64,000 nucleotides of DNA. It comes from Ammoniphilus sp. YIM 78166. Lineage in GTDB: Bacteria > Bacillota > Bacilli > Aneurinibacillales > RAOX-1. Positions 34,231-42,715 of the stretch are shown in pieces. Made by a program: the position numbers and the translations under genes. The stretch is taken from positions 1-64,000 of the forward strand of contig NZ_SDLR01000003.1 of assembly GCF_004522215.1 (NCBI RefSeq), given 5' to 3'. The notes under the pieces were generated by a model. That model was not told the origin of the DNA, ran no database searches, and was given only the letters and a program-made list of their open reading frames with translations. Each line of letters starts with the position of its first letter. Position 1 is the first letter of the stretch.

Positions 34231-35277
34231 TTGAAGAAAAAAATAGATATCAACAGTGAAGAAATCGCGAGGCTTGCGGGAGTATCAAGGAGTACGGTTA
34301 GTAGAGTCATTAATCATTATCCGAACGTCCCCCAAAAAACGAAAGAAAAAGTCATGAAAGTCATCAAGGAATACAATTATTATCCGAACCTATCAGCGCA
34401 AGTTCTCGCAGGAAAGAAAACCAAGACATTGGGTTTGTTTATCATTGAACGGGGACACCTATCTGAAGACACATCGGTCAATGAAGTAATCACCTGTTTG
34501 ATTGAACATGCCTCTCTTTACGGATTTTATGTGCTTGCCCATGTGATCAGGGATACAACCGATCCTGAGAATGTCCACAATGTGAAGGAATTCTTTTATC
34601 AAGGGAGAATTGACGGAGGCATTTTTATTGGCGCAGCGAACCATGAACCCCTGGTCGAAGAGTTAATCGCTGAAGGTTTCATTGTGGGCATTGTCGATCA
34701 GGTCCTGCCGGGCCGAAATGAATCGAATAGGATCGTATGCAACTTCAATAATGAAGGAGCAATCATGCAGGCAGTGGATTACTTCGTAAGCATGGGTCAT
34801 AAGCGGATTGGCATCATTACGAGCGATCTGAAAAAGTCTTCCACAACTTCTAAGCTGAATGGCTTTATGGCGGCAATGGAAAAGCACGGCTTATCCATCA
34901 ATGACAGATGGATTCTTCCAGGCTTTTACGAGGGTGGGGGGTACACCGCCATTGAGCATCTGGTCCGAAAATCCAAGGATTTACCCACAGCCATTTTTGC
35001 TTCCAATGATAATATTGCATTTGCCGCTATTAGGGCGCTAAACGATTTTTCTCTGCGAGTTCCAGAAGATATATCGATTATCGGTATGAACGATCAGAAA
35101 TTAAGCGCCTATTATAAGCCTGCTTTAACCACATTTCGGGCAAACTTCCGGGAAATGATGCTATTGGTGACTAAAATGGTAGTAGAGTCTATCCTAGAAG
35201 GTGCAGGAGAAGAATCACTTAAGGTGACCATGGATATGCAGTTTATTGAACGTGAATCTGTCGCAAGAATCAACTGA
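34231..35277 (+). CDS. LacI-family transcriptional regulator
   Basis: A TTG start with GAGG upstream gives 348 residues. The N-terminal HTH is SEEIARLAGVSRSTVSRVIN, followed by the hinge NLSAQVLAGKK and a sugar-binding-protein-type core (ITSDLKKSSTTSKLNGFMAA, then IFASNDNIAF). LacI regulators sense sugars or related metabolites. Matching operators flank the gene, so it probably represses itself and the downstream VOC/hydrolase genes. Confidence 0.9.
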   Translation: MKKKIDINSEEIARLAGVSRSTVSRVINHYPNVPQKTKEKVMKVIKEYNYYPNLSAQVLAGKKTKTLGLFIIERGHLSEDTSVNEVITCLIEHASLYGFYVLAHVIRDTTDPENVHNVKEFFYQGRIDGGIFIGAANHEPLVEELIAEGFIVGIVDQVLPGRNESNRIVCNFNNEGAIMQAVDYFVSMGHKRIGIITSDLKKSSTTSKLNGFMAAMEKHGLSINDRWILPGFYEGGGYTAIEHLVRKSKDLPTAIFASNDNIAFAAIRALNDFSLRVPEDISIIGMNDQKLSAYYKPALTTFRANFREMMLLVTKMVVESILEGAGEESLKVTMDMQFIERESVARIN

Positions 35278-35280
35278 GTG

Positions 35281-35339
35281 CCTCTATGTATCTATCCATA
35301 GAGGTGTTGCTTTTATCGATCTGTGAACGCGTGTTTATA
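35281..35339 (+). promoter_or_regulatory. Terminator of the lacI-type gene and second operator copy
   Basis: CCTCTATG pairs with CATAGAGG (35281-35304), and GCTTTTA follows. At 35322-35339 TGTGAACGCGTGTTTATA is the inverse of the site at 34182 (ATAAAC-RCG-YGTTCACA). Confidence 0.6.
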
Positions 35340-35348
35340 ACATGATTA

Positions 35349-35501
35349 ATGACTATGAAATCGGGAGAGATCGGATTCTTGGAGACGCTGGGAATGCCCC
35401 TTTCCTTCAAACAGGATAAAGGACATGAAAGATATGCCTATTTTGATTCGTTAGCAAAATTGGGGGTGACCATAGAGTTGAAAGAAGGAGGAGAAAGATA
35501 G
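35349..35501 (+). pseudogene. VOC protein C-terminal fragment
   Basis: The frame reads FLETLGMPLSFKQDKGHERY then AYFDSLAKLGVTIELKEGG before a stop. This is the last strand region of two-module VOC proteins (YAYFD...LGV.IEL). No upstream part is present. Confidence 0.5.
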
Positions 35502-35611
35502 TCTTTCTTTGTCGCAATAATTCAGAAAATTAAATCCTGTCATAAAATACTGCAAATAATACTTAATTTTCTTCTATTAAATGTGAATGTAAAAAACGTA
35601 GAAAGAGCCCA

Positions 35612-35724
35612 AAAACTGTTAATGAAAGGGCTGAGTGAAGGGCCGTCAAGGGGTAACGCTTAAGTAACCCGAAGGCTTGAAAGGGGTGATGTCTTCAGCG
35701 GATTCATTTTGATAAAAAATGAAA
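35612..35724 (+). ncRNA. Candidate structured leader of the VOC/hydrolase operon
   Basis: GCTGA/TCAGC (35630, 35695) closes an inner TCAAG/CTTGA stem and GGGT...ACCC. It is followed by AGCGGATTCATTTTGATA, nearly the same as GCGGGTTCATTTTGATT in the 32.1-kb element. It ends 25 nt before the start of the VOC gene. No known class is recognised. Confidence 0.3.
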
Positions 35725-35749
35725 ATATCTCACATTGGAGGAGTTAAAA

Positions 35750-36163
35750 ATGATTAAAGGAATTGGTCATGCAGCCTATACTGTCCAGGATATGGAAAAG
35801 TCGCTTCATTTTTATTGTGATGTGTTGGGTTTTAAAAAAATGTTTGAATTAAACAGACCCGAAAACGGAGAACCATGGATCGTTTATCTTAAAGTGCAGG
35901 AAGGACAATTCATCGAGTTGTTTTATGGTGGAAGTAAGAATGTAAGTATCGATAAAGATACGATCGGTTATTCTCACTTATGCTTAGAAGTCGAGAACAT
36001 TCATGAAATCGCGGATCATATCAAGAGCCACGGGTTGACTCTAGATGTGGAGCCGAAGCAAGGTGTAGATTTAAATTATCAATGCTGGGTAAAGGATCCC
36101 GATGGAAACCGGATTGAATTTATGCAAATGAACCCAGAATCTCCACAAATGACATTAAAGTAA
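35750..36163 (+). CDS. VOC (glyoxalase-like) protein
   Basis: A 137-residue VOC protein: MIKGIGHAAYTVQDMEKSLH, then FYCDVLGFKKMFEL, and a C-terminal WVKDPDGNRIEFMQM. The His, Glu, His and Glu positions of a metal-dependent glyoxalase-type site are plausible (H in IGHAAY, E in IELFYG, H in YSHLCL, E in IEFMQM). The start at 35750 has GGAGGAG 8 nt upstream. It is 27 bp ahead of the secreted hydrolase gene and probably co-transcribed with it. Confidence 0.85.
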   Translation: MIKGIGHAAYTVQDMEKSLHFYCDVLGFKKMFELNRPENGEPWIVYLKVQEGQFIELFYGGSKNVSIDKDTIGYSHLCLEVENIHEIADHIKSHGLTLDVEPKQGVDLNYQCWVKDPDGNRIEFMQMNPESPQMTLK

Positions 36164-36190
36164 AATTAGCGAAAAGAAAGGAAGTTATAA

Positions 36191-38440
36191 ATGAAGAAAA
36201 TTTCAACCCGGATACTGACTCTGTTAATCGTGATGGTCATGATCCTTCCTATGAGCAGCTCTTTGTCTTTTGCCAACGACGGCAACATCACCGCAGCAGA
36301 TCTTAAAGCGTCGATGCAGAACGCCAACCAGCTTCCCCCCCCAACGGACGTGGACGAGAGGGCGGCGAGAGGGAATTATCTTCCCTACACCGGCTACTTT
36401 GAGGAAAGTTTTACGGACGGCGCTGCTGCCGGCCGGAAGGCGAGGTTCTATATCCCGGAAGGCTCCTATGTGCGCAATTACTTTCTAACGCTTGCGCTGC
36501 CGAGCGAAACAGATGTCGAGGAATTTCTGGTGGACAGCGGGTGGATCGATATTGCCAAAGCCAATCGACTCTGCCTGATGATCCTGCTGCCGAACGGCGA
36601 TAAGTGGGGCTCCTACGCGGAGGAGCGGGCCTATGTGGATTATATGCTGGACGGCTATACTTCAGCCCGCAAGTGGTATTCCATCTACAATGAATTCTAT
36701 CTGGCCGGTTACGGTGACGGCGGAGACATCCTTCAGCAATGGACCGCCGAGAATCCCCTGTTTGTGATCAGTCAGGCCTATTTTGATTCGTCCATCGATG
36801 CAGACGCGCTTATGGCCGCGGGAGAAAAATATTACGTCCATGACGGGCAAAAGGCGGCGACCTCCGCAACGCCGGTGGAGGCTACCTTCGAGAGCGTACA
36901 GAAGAAGGACATCCCGGTTCCCACCTACTTCTTTGGAAGCCATACGCCGCAAGGCGCGATCGATTACTGGAAGTCCGCGAACGAGAGCGACGGGAGCGTG
37001 AAAGAAGGCGCCGGCCCGCTGGGAAGCGATATCTTCTTCCAGAACAAAGTGAACTCCAAGGCTATAGCCACTGCGTACAGTAATGTGGTTTCGCGGGTTG
37101 CGGTGCTGGACGATCAGGTCGACTACGTTGACCCGAAAGTTACGCAGGAAGTATACGATGCTCTCGCAGTATACACGCGTTACACGAACAGCTCGGCCTG
37201 GAGCAACGCGCTGGGATTCCGGCCCGACCACAAAAAGCTTGGAATCGAAATTGTGGATTTCTGGACCAAGGAAGAGGGCGGTAAAGATTTCAAACGCCAA
37301 TACATCGTCTATGTGCCCGAGAAAGTGAAGGACAAGAAGCTTTATCCTAATGGCGCCCCCGTGCTTTACGCGTTCGGAGGCAATGGAAATAACGCCTTCC
37401 AGTTTTTCGAGGCTAGCCAGTATGTTGAGTTGGCCGATACGTATGGCTTCAGCGTTGTTATGCCCAGTGAACACACGTCACCAAACGGCGTGACCACAAC
37501 GTGGCGCATCGGCGAGGATGAATATCAATTCGTTTTGGCTGTGATGAATCAAGTGAACGCCAAATACGGCGAATACTTCGACCAGAAAAGGCTCTTCGCC
37601 CTCGGGCACTCCCAGGGCGGCGGTATGGTGAACTACCTTTCCGAAAGGGATCCTGATCTGTTCACAGCTTACGCTATAATGGCCGGTGTGACCCGAACCT
37701 TCGCGGAGGGCGCGCCCCCTGTTCCGATGTACACGATTTACGGCGAGTATGATACCGTACCTTACGCTACTAACAGGGCCCAATGGCTTAAACGAAATCA
37801 TTTCAAAGAAGAAGATGCCGTCATCACCGATCCGTTCGATCTGCCGGCGAGATACAATAACCCTATCCAGTACCTGATTTATCCTAACACCCCCGAATAC
37901 CCGGGGAATAAGTTTGTAACATCCACCTGGTACGACGAAAGCGGCATTCCTATGTTCAACGACACAACCGCCTATGGGCGCGAGCACAACAACACCGTTC
38001 CGGACGCGTGGCGGATATGGAAAGAATGGTTCTCCAAATGGGGCCGCGATGAAGACGGCAACCGCGTATACGGATACATTTTCGACGGCGTTAGGGCTCC
38101 GCTCAAGATGGATCAGGAAAACACCGTTAACTCGGGCAGTGTCATACCGGTCAAATTTGCCTTGAAGGATATTAACGGCCAACATGTTGGCAGTGCAAAA
38201 GCAGAATTGTATTATGCGCCAGTTGTTTCGGGTACGGTCGGAGCATACCAACCGGCAATCTCCAGTGGCAAAGCCAATACGGGCCATACCTTCAAATTCA
38301 GCGCGGAGGATCATCAGTACGTTTTCAATATGGATACCAAAGGCCTTGCAGCCGGCTCCTACAGGTTGAAAATTGTACTTGACGGTTCTCGGGAATTCAA
38401 AATTGACGTTACAATCAAAGCAACCTCCAAAAAAGGATAA
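36191..38440 (+). CDS. Large secreted alpha/beta-hydrolase with a degenerate first lobe
   Basis: A 749-residue exported protein. A Sec signal peptide (MKKISTRILTLLIVMVMILP, cleavage after SFA near 28) precedes two hydrolase-like lobes. In the first (about 60-290) the nucleophile elbow reads GYGDG at 173-177, with glycine instead of serine. The second (about 340-610) has GHSQG with Ser474, preceded by YAFGGNGNN, in the style of PHB-depolymerase/feruloyl-esterase-type enzymes. Residues 645-749 form a beta domain with VIPVKFALKD (PxKxD type). Substrate unknown; a plant or polymer ester is likely (inference). By eye it is richer in G+C than its neighbours, which suggests transfer. Confidence 0.75.
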   Translation: MKKISTRILTLLIVMVMILPMSSSLSFANDGNITAADLKASMQNANQLPPPTDVDERAARGNYLPYTGYFEESFTDGAAAGRKARFYIPEGSYVRNYFLTLALPSETDVEEFLVDSGWIDIAKANRLCLMILLPNGDKWGSYAEERAYVDYMLDGYTSARKWYSIYNEFYLAGYGDGGDILQQWTAENPLFVISQAYFDSSIDADALMAAGEKYYVHDGQKAATSATPVEATFESVQKKDIPVPTYFFGSHTPQGAIDYWKSANESDGSVKEGAGPLGSDIFFQNKVNSKAIATAYSNVVSRVAVLDDQVDYVDPKVTQEVYDALAVYTRYTNSSAWSNALGFRPDHKKLGIEIVDFWTKEEGGKDFKRQYIVYVPEKVKDKKLYPNGAPVLYAFGGNGNNAFQFFEASQYVELADTYGFSVVMPSEHTSPNGVTTTWRIGEDEYQFVLAVMNQVNAKYGEYFDQKRLFALGHSQGGGMVNYLSERDPDLFTAYAIMAGVTRTFAEGAPPVPMYTIYGEYDTVPYATNRAQWLKRNHFKEEDAVITDPFDLPARYNNPIQYLIYPNTPEYPGNKFVTSTWYDESGIPMFNDTTAYGREHNNTVPDAWRIWKEWFSKWGRDEDGNRVYGYIFDGVRAPLKMDQENTVNSGSVIPVKFALKDINGQHVGSAKAELYYAPVVSGTVGAYQPAISSGKANTGHTFKFSAEDHQYVFNMDTKGLAAGSYRLKIVLDGSREFKIDVTIKATSKKG

Positions 38441-38501
38441 CGATCGGATTCGGTTATTTGAAGGGCTCTATGTCAATAGGGTGTAGAGCATAAGCAGAAA
38501 T

Positions 38502-38540
38502 GATCCGGCAGGTAGCGAAAGCTATTTGCCGGATTTTATA
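38502..38540 (+). terminator. Terminator after the secreted hydrolase gene
   Basis: ATCCGGCA pairs with TGCCGGAT, with an inner AGC/GCT pairing, and is followed by TTTTATA. Confidence 0.7.
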
Positions 38541-38693
38541 AGTCTTAAGCTTGTTTCCTGGACTGGAAGGTTCCTCCATATTACTATAGCCTCTTTTTAT
38601 GTATACAAGGTATTCTGTAAGAACAGAGAATAGCTTATTGGTAGAATACAATAGTATTTGTTATAAGATTTTGAATAATTCCTATTTTCAGTA

Positions 38694-38751
38694 TTGACAA
38701 AAATTGGTGAAAGATTTACTATAAATACATAGTACACGCTGTATACAGCGT
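38694..38751 (+). promoter_or_regulatory. Promoter and GntR operator of the sugar operon
   Basis: TTGACA (38694), 17 bp, TACTAT (38717), then the perfect palindrome ACGCTGTATACAGCGT at 38736-38751. GTATAC-centred palindromes are usual for FadR-type GntR regulators, and the adjacent gene codes for one. Another TGTATACA lies near 38599. Confidence 0.65.
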
Positions 38752-38823
38752 TCCTGATGAATACATCAGTTAAACATAGGTGATTACTCGCCTATCAGAT
38801 ATATAAGAAAGGAGGGAAAGTCT

Positions 38824-39471
38824 ATGTTACTAAGATCATACGAAACGCTCGATGAAACCGTATACACGAAAGTTAAGGAAATGATTGTCAATCAGGAATT
38901 AAAGCCCGGTGATCTGATTGTACAGAATCAACTGGCACAAGTTTTAGGCGTAAGCAGAACCCCTCTCCGAAAAGCAATAGGAGAGTTAGAAGTGGAAGGT
39001 TTATTAGTGCGAACGACAAAAGGCTGGTATGTCAAAGAGTTTACACTTCAGGACATGCTATCAATTTTTGAAATACGGGCTGTTCTAGAAGGGCTAGCCT
39101 GCAGACTCGCGGTTCTGAACATTACCAAGGCAGATATTGCCTACATGAGAGCCTTATTCCAAGATGCGTATAAGCAGATTGATAAACATCAGGCTGAAGC
39201 GTATTATCATGCGGACGTTAAATTCCACAATATGATTGTGGAAATAGCTGATGACGAAATGCTGAGAAAGACAATTGAGTCCCAAAAGATTATTGCTACT
39301 AGCCAAATTCAAGGCTTGTACAGGGATCCAGCAGAAACGTATGACGAACATATGAAGATAATTGATGCTTTGGAGGCAAGAAACGGAGATCTGGCAGAAC
39401 AACTTATTTGTGAACATCTTCGAAAATCAGCTAGCGTTATCAGGTCAGGGAAATATCATCTCTACAAGTAA
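38824..39471 (+). CDS. GntR-family (FCD) transcriptional regulator
   Basis: A 215-residue regulator: winged HTH with KPGDLIVQNQLAQVLGVSRT and PLRKAIGELEVEGLL, then an FCD effector domain (EIRAVLEGLACRLA, later ADVKFHNMIVEIADDEMLRK). FCD domains bind carboxylate- or sugar-acid-type ligands, often with a metal. AAGGAGG precedes the ATG. It leads the operon of GH-like, transport and oxidoreductase genes, and the palindrome on its promoter indicates autoregulation. Confidence 0.92.
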   Translation: MLLRSYETLDETVYTKVKEMIVNQELKPGDLIVQNQLAQVLGVSRTPLRKAIGELEVEGLLVRTTKGWYVKEFTLQDMLSIFEIRAVLEGLACRLAVLNITKADIAYMRALFQDAYKQIDKHQAEAYYHADVKFHNMIVEIADDEMLRKTIESQKIIATSQIQGLYRDPAETYDEHMKIIDALEARNGDLAEQLICEHLRKSASVIRSGKYHLYK

Positions 39472-39529
39472 TATGTCATGAAGAAATTTCTTCATCGATA
39501 TAAATCTTTGAAAAATTAAAGGAGGTTCT

Positions 39530-40573
39530 ATGAAAAGGAGAAACACCATCGTCTCTATCCAAGGAGATCGATTCTTGATCAATGGAGAACTGACGTATAA
39601 AGAAAGGTATTGGGAAGGAAATCGTATTGAAGGCTTATTGATGAACACGCGTATGGTACAGGGGATCTTTGACGATCGAAACCAAGATACTGTGGGAAGG
39701 TGGGTCTACCCGGATACAGGAGTGTGGGATCCCGAACGGAACACGCGTGAGTTTATTGAGCAGATGCCGCTTTGGAAGGAGCACGGGATTTTAGCTTTTA
39801 CCATCAACCTGCAGGGAGGAAGTCCGGAAGGATACTCCAAGACTCAGCCTTGGTACAATTCCGCTTTTCTTCCTGATGGAACATTGGATCCGGCATACAT
39901 GGGCCGTTTGGAGCGAATCATGGACAAAGCTGATGAATTGGGCATGGTCGTGATCCTGGGGTACTTTTACTTTGGACAAGACAACCGATTGGAAAGTGAA
40001 CGAGCTGTTAAACAAGCCACTGCAAATGCAACAGCATGGATATTAGAGAAGGGTTATACGAACGTATTGGTAGAGATTGCGAACGAATGCGATAACGGCA
40101 AGTACACACAGCCAATCATAAAAGCTGAACGAATCCATGAGCTAATAGAGTTAGTGCAAATGATGAGCCGTGCGGTCCGGCCGATTCAGCCTCTATTGAC
40201 AGGAGCAAGCTTCGTATTCCAAACTCCGACGGATAACGTGATGGAGTGCTCGGATTATGTGCTGATCCATGGAAACGTCAGTGACGTCAACTGGATGCCT
40301 CAACAAATTCAGTTAGTGAAAGACAGAAGTTCCTATCGAGGACAGCCGATCGTCAATAACGAGGATGATCATTTCGACTTTGAGCAAGAGAAAAACCATC
40401 TCAAAATATCCGTTCAGCATGGCGTTTCCTGGGGCTATTTCGATCCAGGTGAAAGCAACTACTGCGATGGCTATCAATGTCCGCCCGTGCAATGGGGGAT
40501 AAATACCGAACGAAAACAGGGCTTTTTTAACAAGCTGAAGGAGATTACAGGGGTGGGAGCAGCTGTTAAGTAA
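39530..40573 (+). CDS. GH5-like (TIM-barrel glycosidase-type) protein A
   Basis: A 347-residue cytosolic protein without signal peptide. Features of clan GH-A barrels are visible: WKEHGILAFTINLQGGSPEG, VLVEIANECDN with the Asn-Glu acid/base pair near residue 186, and PIVNNEDDHFDF with a candidate nucleophile Glu near 273. VILGYFYFGQD is strand 4-like. I do not recognise a characterised subfamily. It is followed 42 bp later by a close paralogue, so the pair may act as a heteromer or on two linkages. AGGAGG lies upstream. An intracellular glycosidase for an imported oligosaccharide is the likely role. Confidence 0.75.
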   Translation: MKRRNTIVSIQGDRFLINGELTYKERYWEGNRIEGLLMNTRMVQGIFDDRNQDTVGRWVYPDTGVWDPERNTREFIEQMPLWKEHGILAFTINLQGGSPEGYSKTQPWYNSAFLPDGTLDPAYMGRLERIMDKADELGMVVILGYFYFGQDNRLESERAVKQATANATAWILEKGYTNVLVEIANECDNGKYTQPIIKAERIHELIELVQMMSRAVRPIQPLLTGASFVFQTPTDNVMECSDYVLIHGNVSDVNWMPQQIQLVKDRSSYRGQPIVNNEDDHFDFEQEKNHLKISVQHGVSWGYFDPGESNYCDGYQCPPVQWGINTERKQGFFNKLKEITGVGAAVK

Positions 40574-40615
40574 GTTAACTTTGACAATAATTTTTTGAAT
40601 ATTAGGAGGATAAAC

Positions 40616-41662
40616 GTGAAGCAAAGAAATACGATGGTTTCTATTCAAGGCAACCAATTTCTCATCAACGGTGAACTGACGTACAAGGGTAGGTACTGGC
40701 AAGGTCACCGGATTGAAGGGCTGCTCATGAATACGCGCATGGTGCAAGGGATTTTTGATGATAAGAATCCTGATACGGTTGGAAGGTGGGCTTATCCCGA
40801 CACCGGTGTATGGGATCCGGAGCGCAATACACGCGAGTTTATTGAGGCCATGCCGACGTGGAAAGAGCACGGGATTCTGGCCTTCACGATTAATCTGCAG
40901 GGGGGAAGTCCAGAAGGATATTCCAAGACTCAGCCTTGGCACAATTCGGCTTTTTTGTCGGATGGAACGTTGGATTCGGAGTACATGGATCGCTTGGAGC
41001 GGATCATCGACTGTGCAGATGAGCTAGGGATGGTGGTCATTCTCGGCTACTTCTACTTTGGGCAGGATATCCGCCTCGGAAACGAACGAGCTGTCAAGCA
41101 AGCTGTAGTGAATGCGACAACATGGGTACTTCAAAAGGGGTATACGAACGTCATTATCGAAATCGCTAACGAATGCGACATTGTCTATAAGCATTCCATT
41201 ATCTTGGCTCCGCGCATACACGAACTGATTGAACTAGCTCAAATTACAGGCAAGGCACTTCGACCGGAGAACCCATTGCTAGTAGGAACAAGTTTTAGCG
41301 GTCGCCAGGTTCCAACCGACAATGTGATTGAGGTATCCGATTTCCTCCTGATTCACGGCAACGGCAGCAACGTACTATGGGTGCCTCAGCAAATAAAAAT
41401 CCTGCGCGAAAAGAAGGCATATCGTGGACAGCCGATCCTGAACAATGAGGACGATCATTTCGACTTTGACCAGGAAGAGAACCATCTTGTTCTTTCCGTT
41501 CAGCAGTATGTATCATGGGGGTATTTCGATCCGGGCGATAGCAATTATCGCGACGGCTATCAATGTCCACCAGTGCAGTGGGGTCTGAATACGGAACTGA
41601 AAAAATCTTTCTTTACAAAAATGAAGGAAATTACGGGAGTGGAAACGACCGTAAAAAATTGA
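40616..41662 (+). CDS. GH5-like (TIM-barrel glycosidase-type) protein B
   Basis: A 348-residue tandem paralogue of the preceding gene, clearly similar along its whole length (shared TREFIEAMP/TREFIEQMP, EIANECD, NNEDDHFDF and NYRDGYQCPPVQWG/NYCDGYQCPPVQWG). Both presumed catalytic glutamates are kept. A GTG start at 40616 has AGGAGG 6 nt upstream; the frame is open from 40595. The duplication is old enough for many substitutions, so both copies are probably under selection. No signal peptide. Confidence 0.75.
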   Translation: MKQRNTMVSIQGNQFLINGELTYKGRYWQGHRIEGLLMNTRMVQGIFDDKNPDTVGRWAYPDTGVWDPERNTREFIEAMPTWKEHGILAFTINLQGGSPEGYSKTQPWHNSAFLSDGTLDSEYMDRLERIIDCADELGMVVILGYFYFGQDIRLGNERAVKQAVVNATTWVLQKGYTNVIIEIANECDIVYKHSIILAPRIHELIELAQITGKALRPENPLLVGTSFSGRQVPTDNVIEVSDFLLIHGNGSNVLWVPQQIKILREKKAYRGQPILNNEDDHFDFDQEENHLVLSVQQYVSWGYFDPGDSNYRDGYQCPPVQWGLNTELKKSFFTKMKEITGVETTVKN

Positions 41663-41676
41663 GGTGAAGAGGGGAC

Positions 41677-42696
41677 ATGGGCCAAAAATTAAAAGGAGTC
41701 ATCTTGGGCGCCGGCCACTTTGCTGATATTCAGCTGGAGGCCTGGCAATCAGTCCAAGGGGCGGAAATGAAAGGGATCTTAAGCCGCACAAAAAAAAATG
41801 CCGAAGTCCTGGCGCAAAAATACGGATTACAGGTCTATGACGACTTTGACCAGATGATCCTAGATATCCAGCCGGACTTCGTAGATGTTTGTACACCGCC
41901 AGATGTACATCTTCATTATACAATACTTTCGGCGGACAGGGGAATCCCTGTTCTTTGCCAAAAACCTGTTGCCCCCAGTCTAGAAGAAAGCGAAGCGCTG
42001 GTCCAATACTGCCTGGACAGAAAGGTCCCGTTGATGATCAACGAGAATTGGCGCTGGCAGGGCTGGTATCGGGAGATAAAGAACATGATTGATCAAGGGA
42101 TGCTGGGGAAAGTCTATCATACTTACTTTGCAATGCGTCCGGGAGATGGATGGGGAAACGACCCTTACCCGGTACAGCCCTTTTTTAAAGATATGAAGCA
42201 GTTTTTAATCTATGAAACAGGTGTTCATTGGATTGATACATTCCGCTATTTGTTTGGGGAAATCCGAAGTGTGTACTGCCAAATTCGCAAGATTAACTCG
42301 GTTGTCGCGGGAGAGGATCTAGCCATCATACATTTTGATTTTCGTAACGGGATGACAGGGATCTATGATGCGAATCGGACTACTTATATGGAAGAAGTTC
42401 GTTCACCGGCCTATGGTTGGATGACCCTGGAAGGTACGGAAGGAAAACTCCGATTAGAGCAGGATGGCCGAATTTATTATACTCCGCGAGGAGGATTGGA
42501 AAAAGAACACGCTTACACTATCCCCCCTGGCTGGAAAGGCGGTTGCGCCATTGCTACACAGCAGCACTTTATCGATGGTTTGCTGAAAGGAATCTCATAT
42601 GAATCCTCGGGACCGGAATACTTAAAGACCGTTCGAGTGGTATATGCGTGCTATGAATCTGCTAGACAAAATCAAGTCGTGCACTTAGAAGAATAA
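41677..42696 (+). CDS. Gfo/Idh/MocA-family NAD(P)-dependent oxidoreductase
   Basis: A 339-residue protein. The Rossmann fold starts GVILGAGHFADIQLEAWQSV, the catalytic block VLCQKPVAPSLEES contains the conserved EKP-like lysine, and the C-terminal sheet has LIYETGVHWIDTFRYL with the usual histidine. The family oxidises or epimerises sugars, inositols and glycosides, sometimes cleaving glycosides by an oxidation-elimination route. It is 14 bp after the second GH-like gene, in the same operon. Confidence 0.88.
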   Translation: MGQKLKGVILGAGHFADIQLEAWQSVQGAEMKGILSRTKKNAEVLAQKYGLQVYDDFDQMILDIQPDFVDVCTPPDVHLHYTILSADRGIPVLCQKPVAPSLEESEALVQYCLDRKVPLMINENWRWQGWYREIKNMIDQGMLGKVYHTYFAMRPGDGWGNDPYPVQPFFKDMKQFLIYETGVHWIDTFRYLFGEIRSVYCQIRKINSVVAGEDLAIIHFDFRNGMTGIYDANRTTYMEEVRSPAYGWMTLEGTEGKLRLEQDGRIYYTPRGGLEKEHAYTIPPGWKGGCAIATQQHFIDGLLKGISYESSGPEYLKTVRVVYACYESARQNQVVHLEE

Positions 42697-42715
42697 AAGG
42701 GGGGGCTTTCCATTT

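Noticed and set aside
36662-38314. Two long open frames (270 and 278 codons) on the minus strand
   Set aside because: They lie exactly antisense to the secreted hydrolase gene, lack ribosome sites and have arginine/valine-rich low-information translations; they result from the G+C-rich coding strand.
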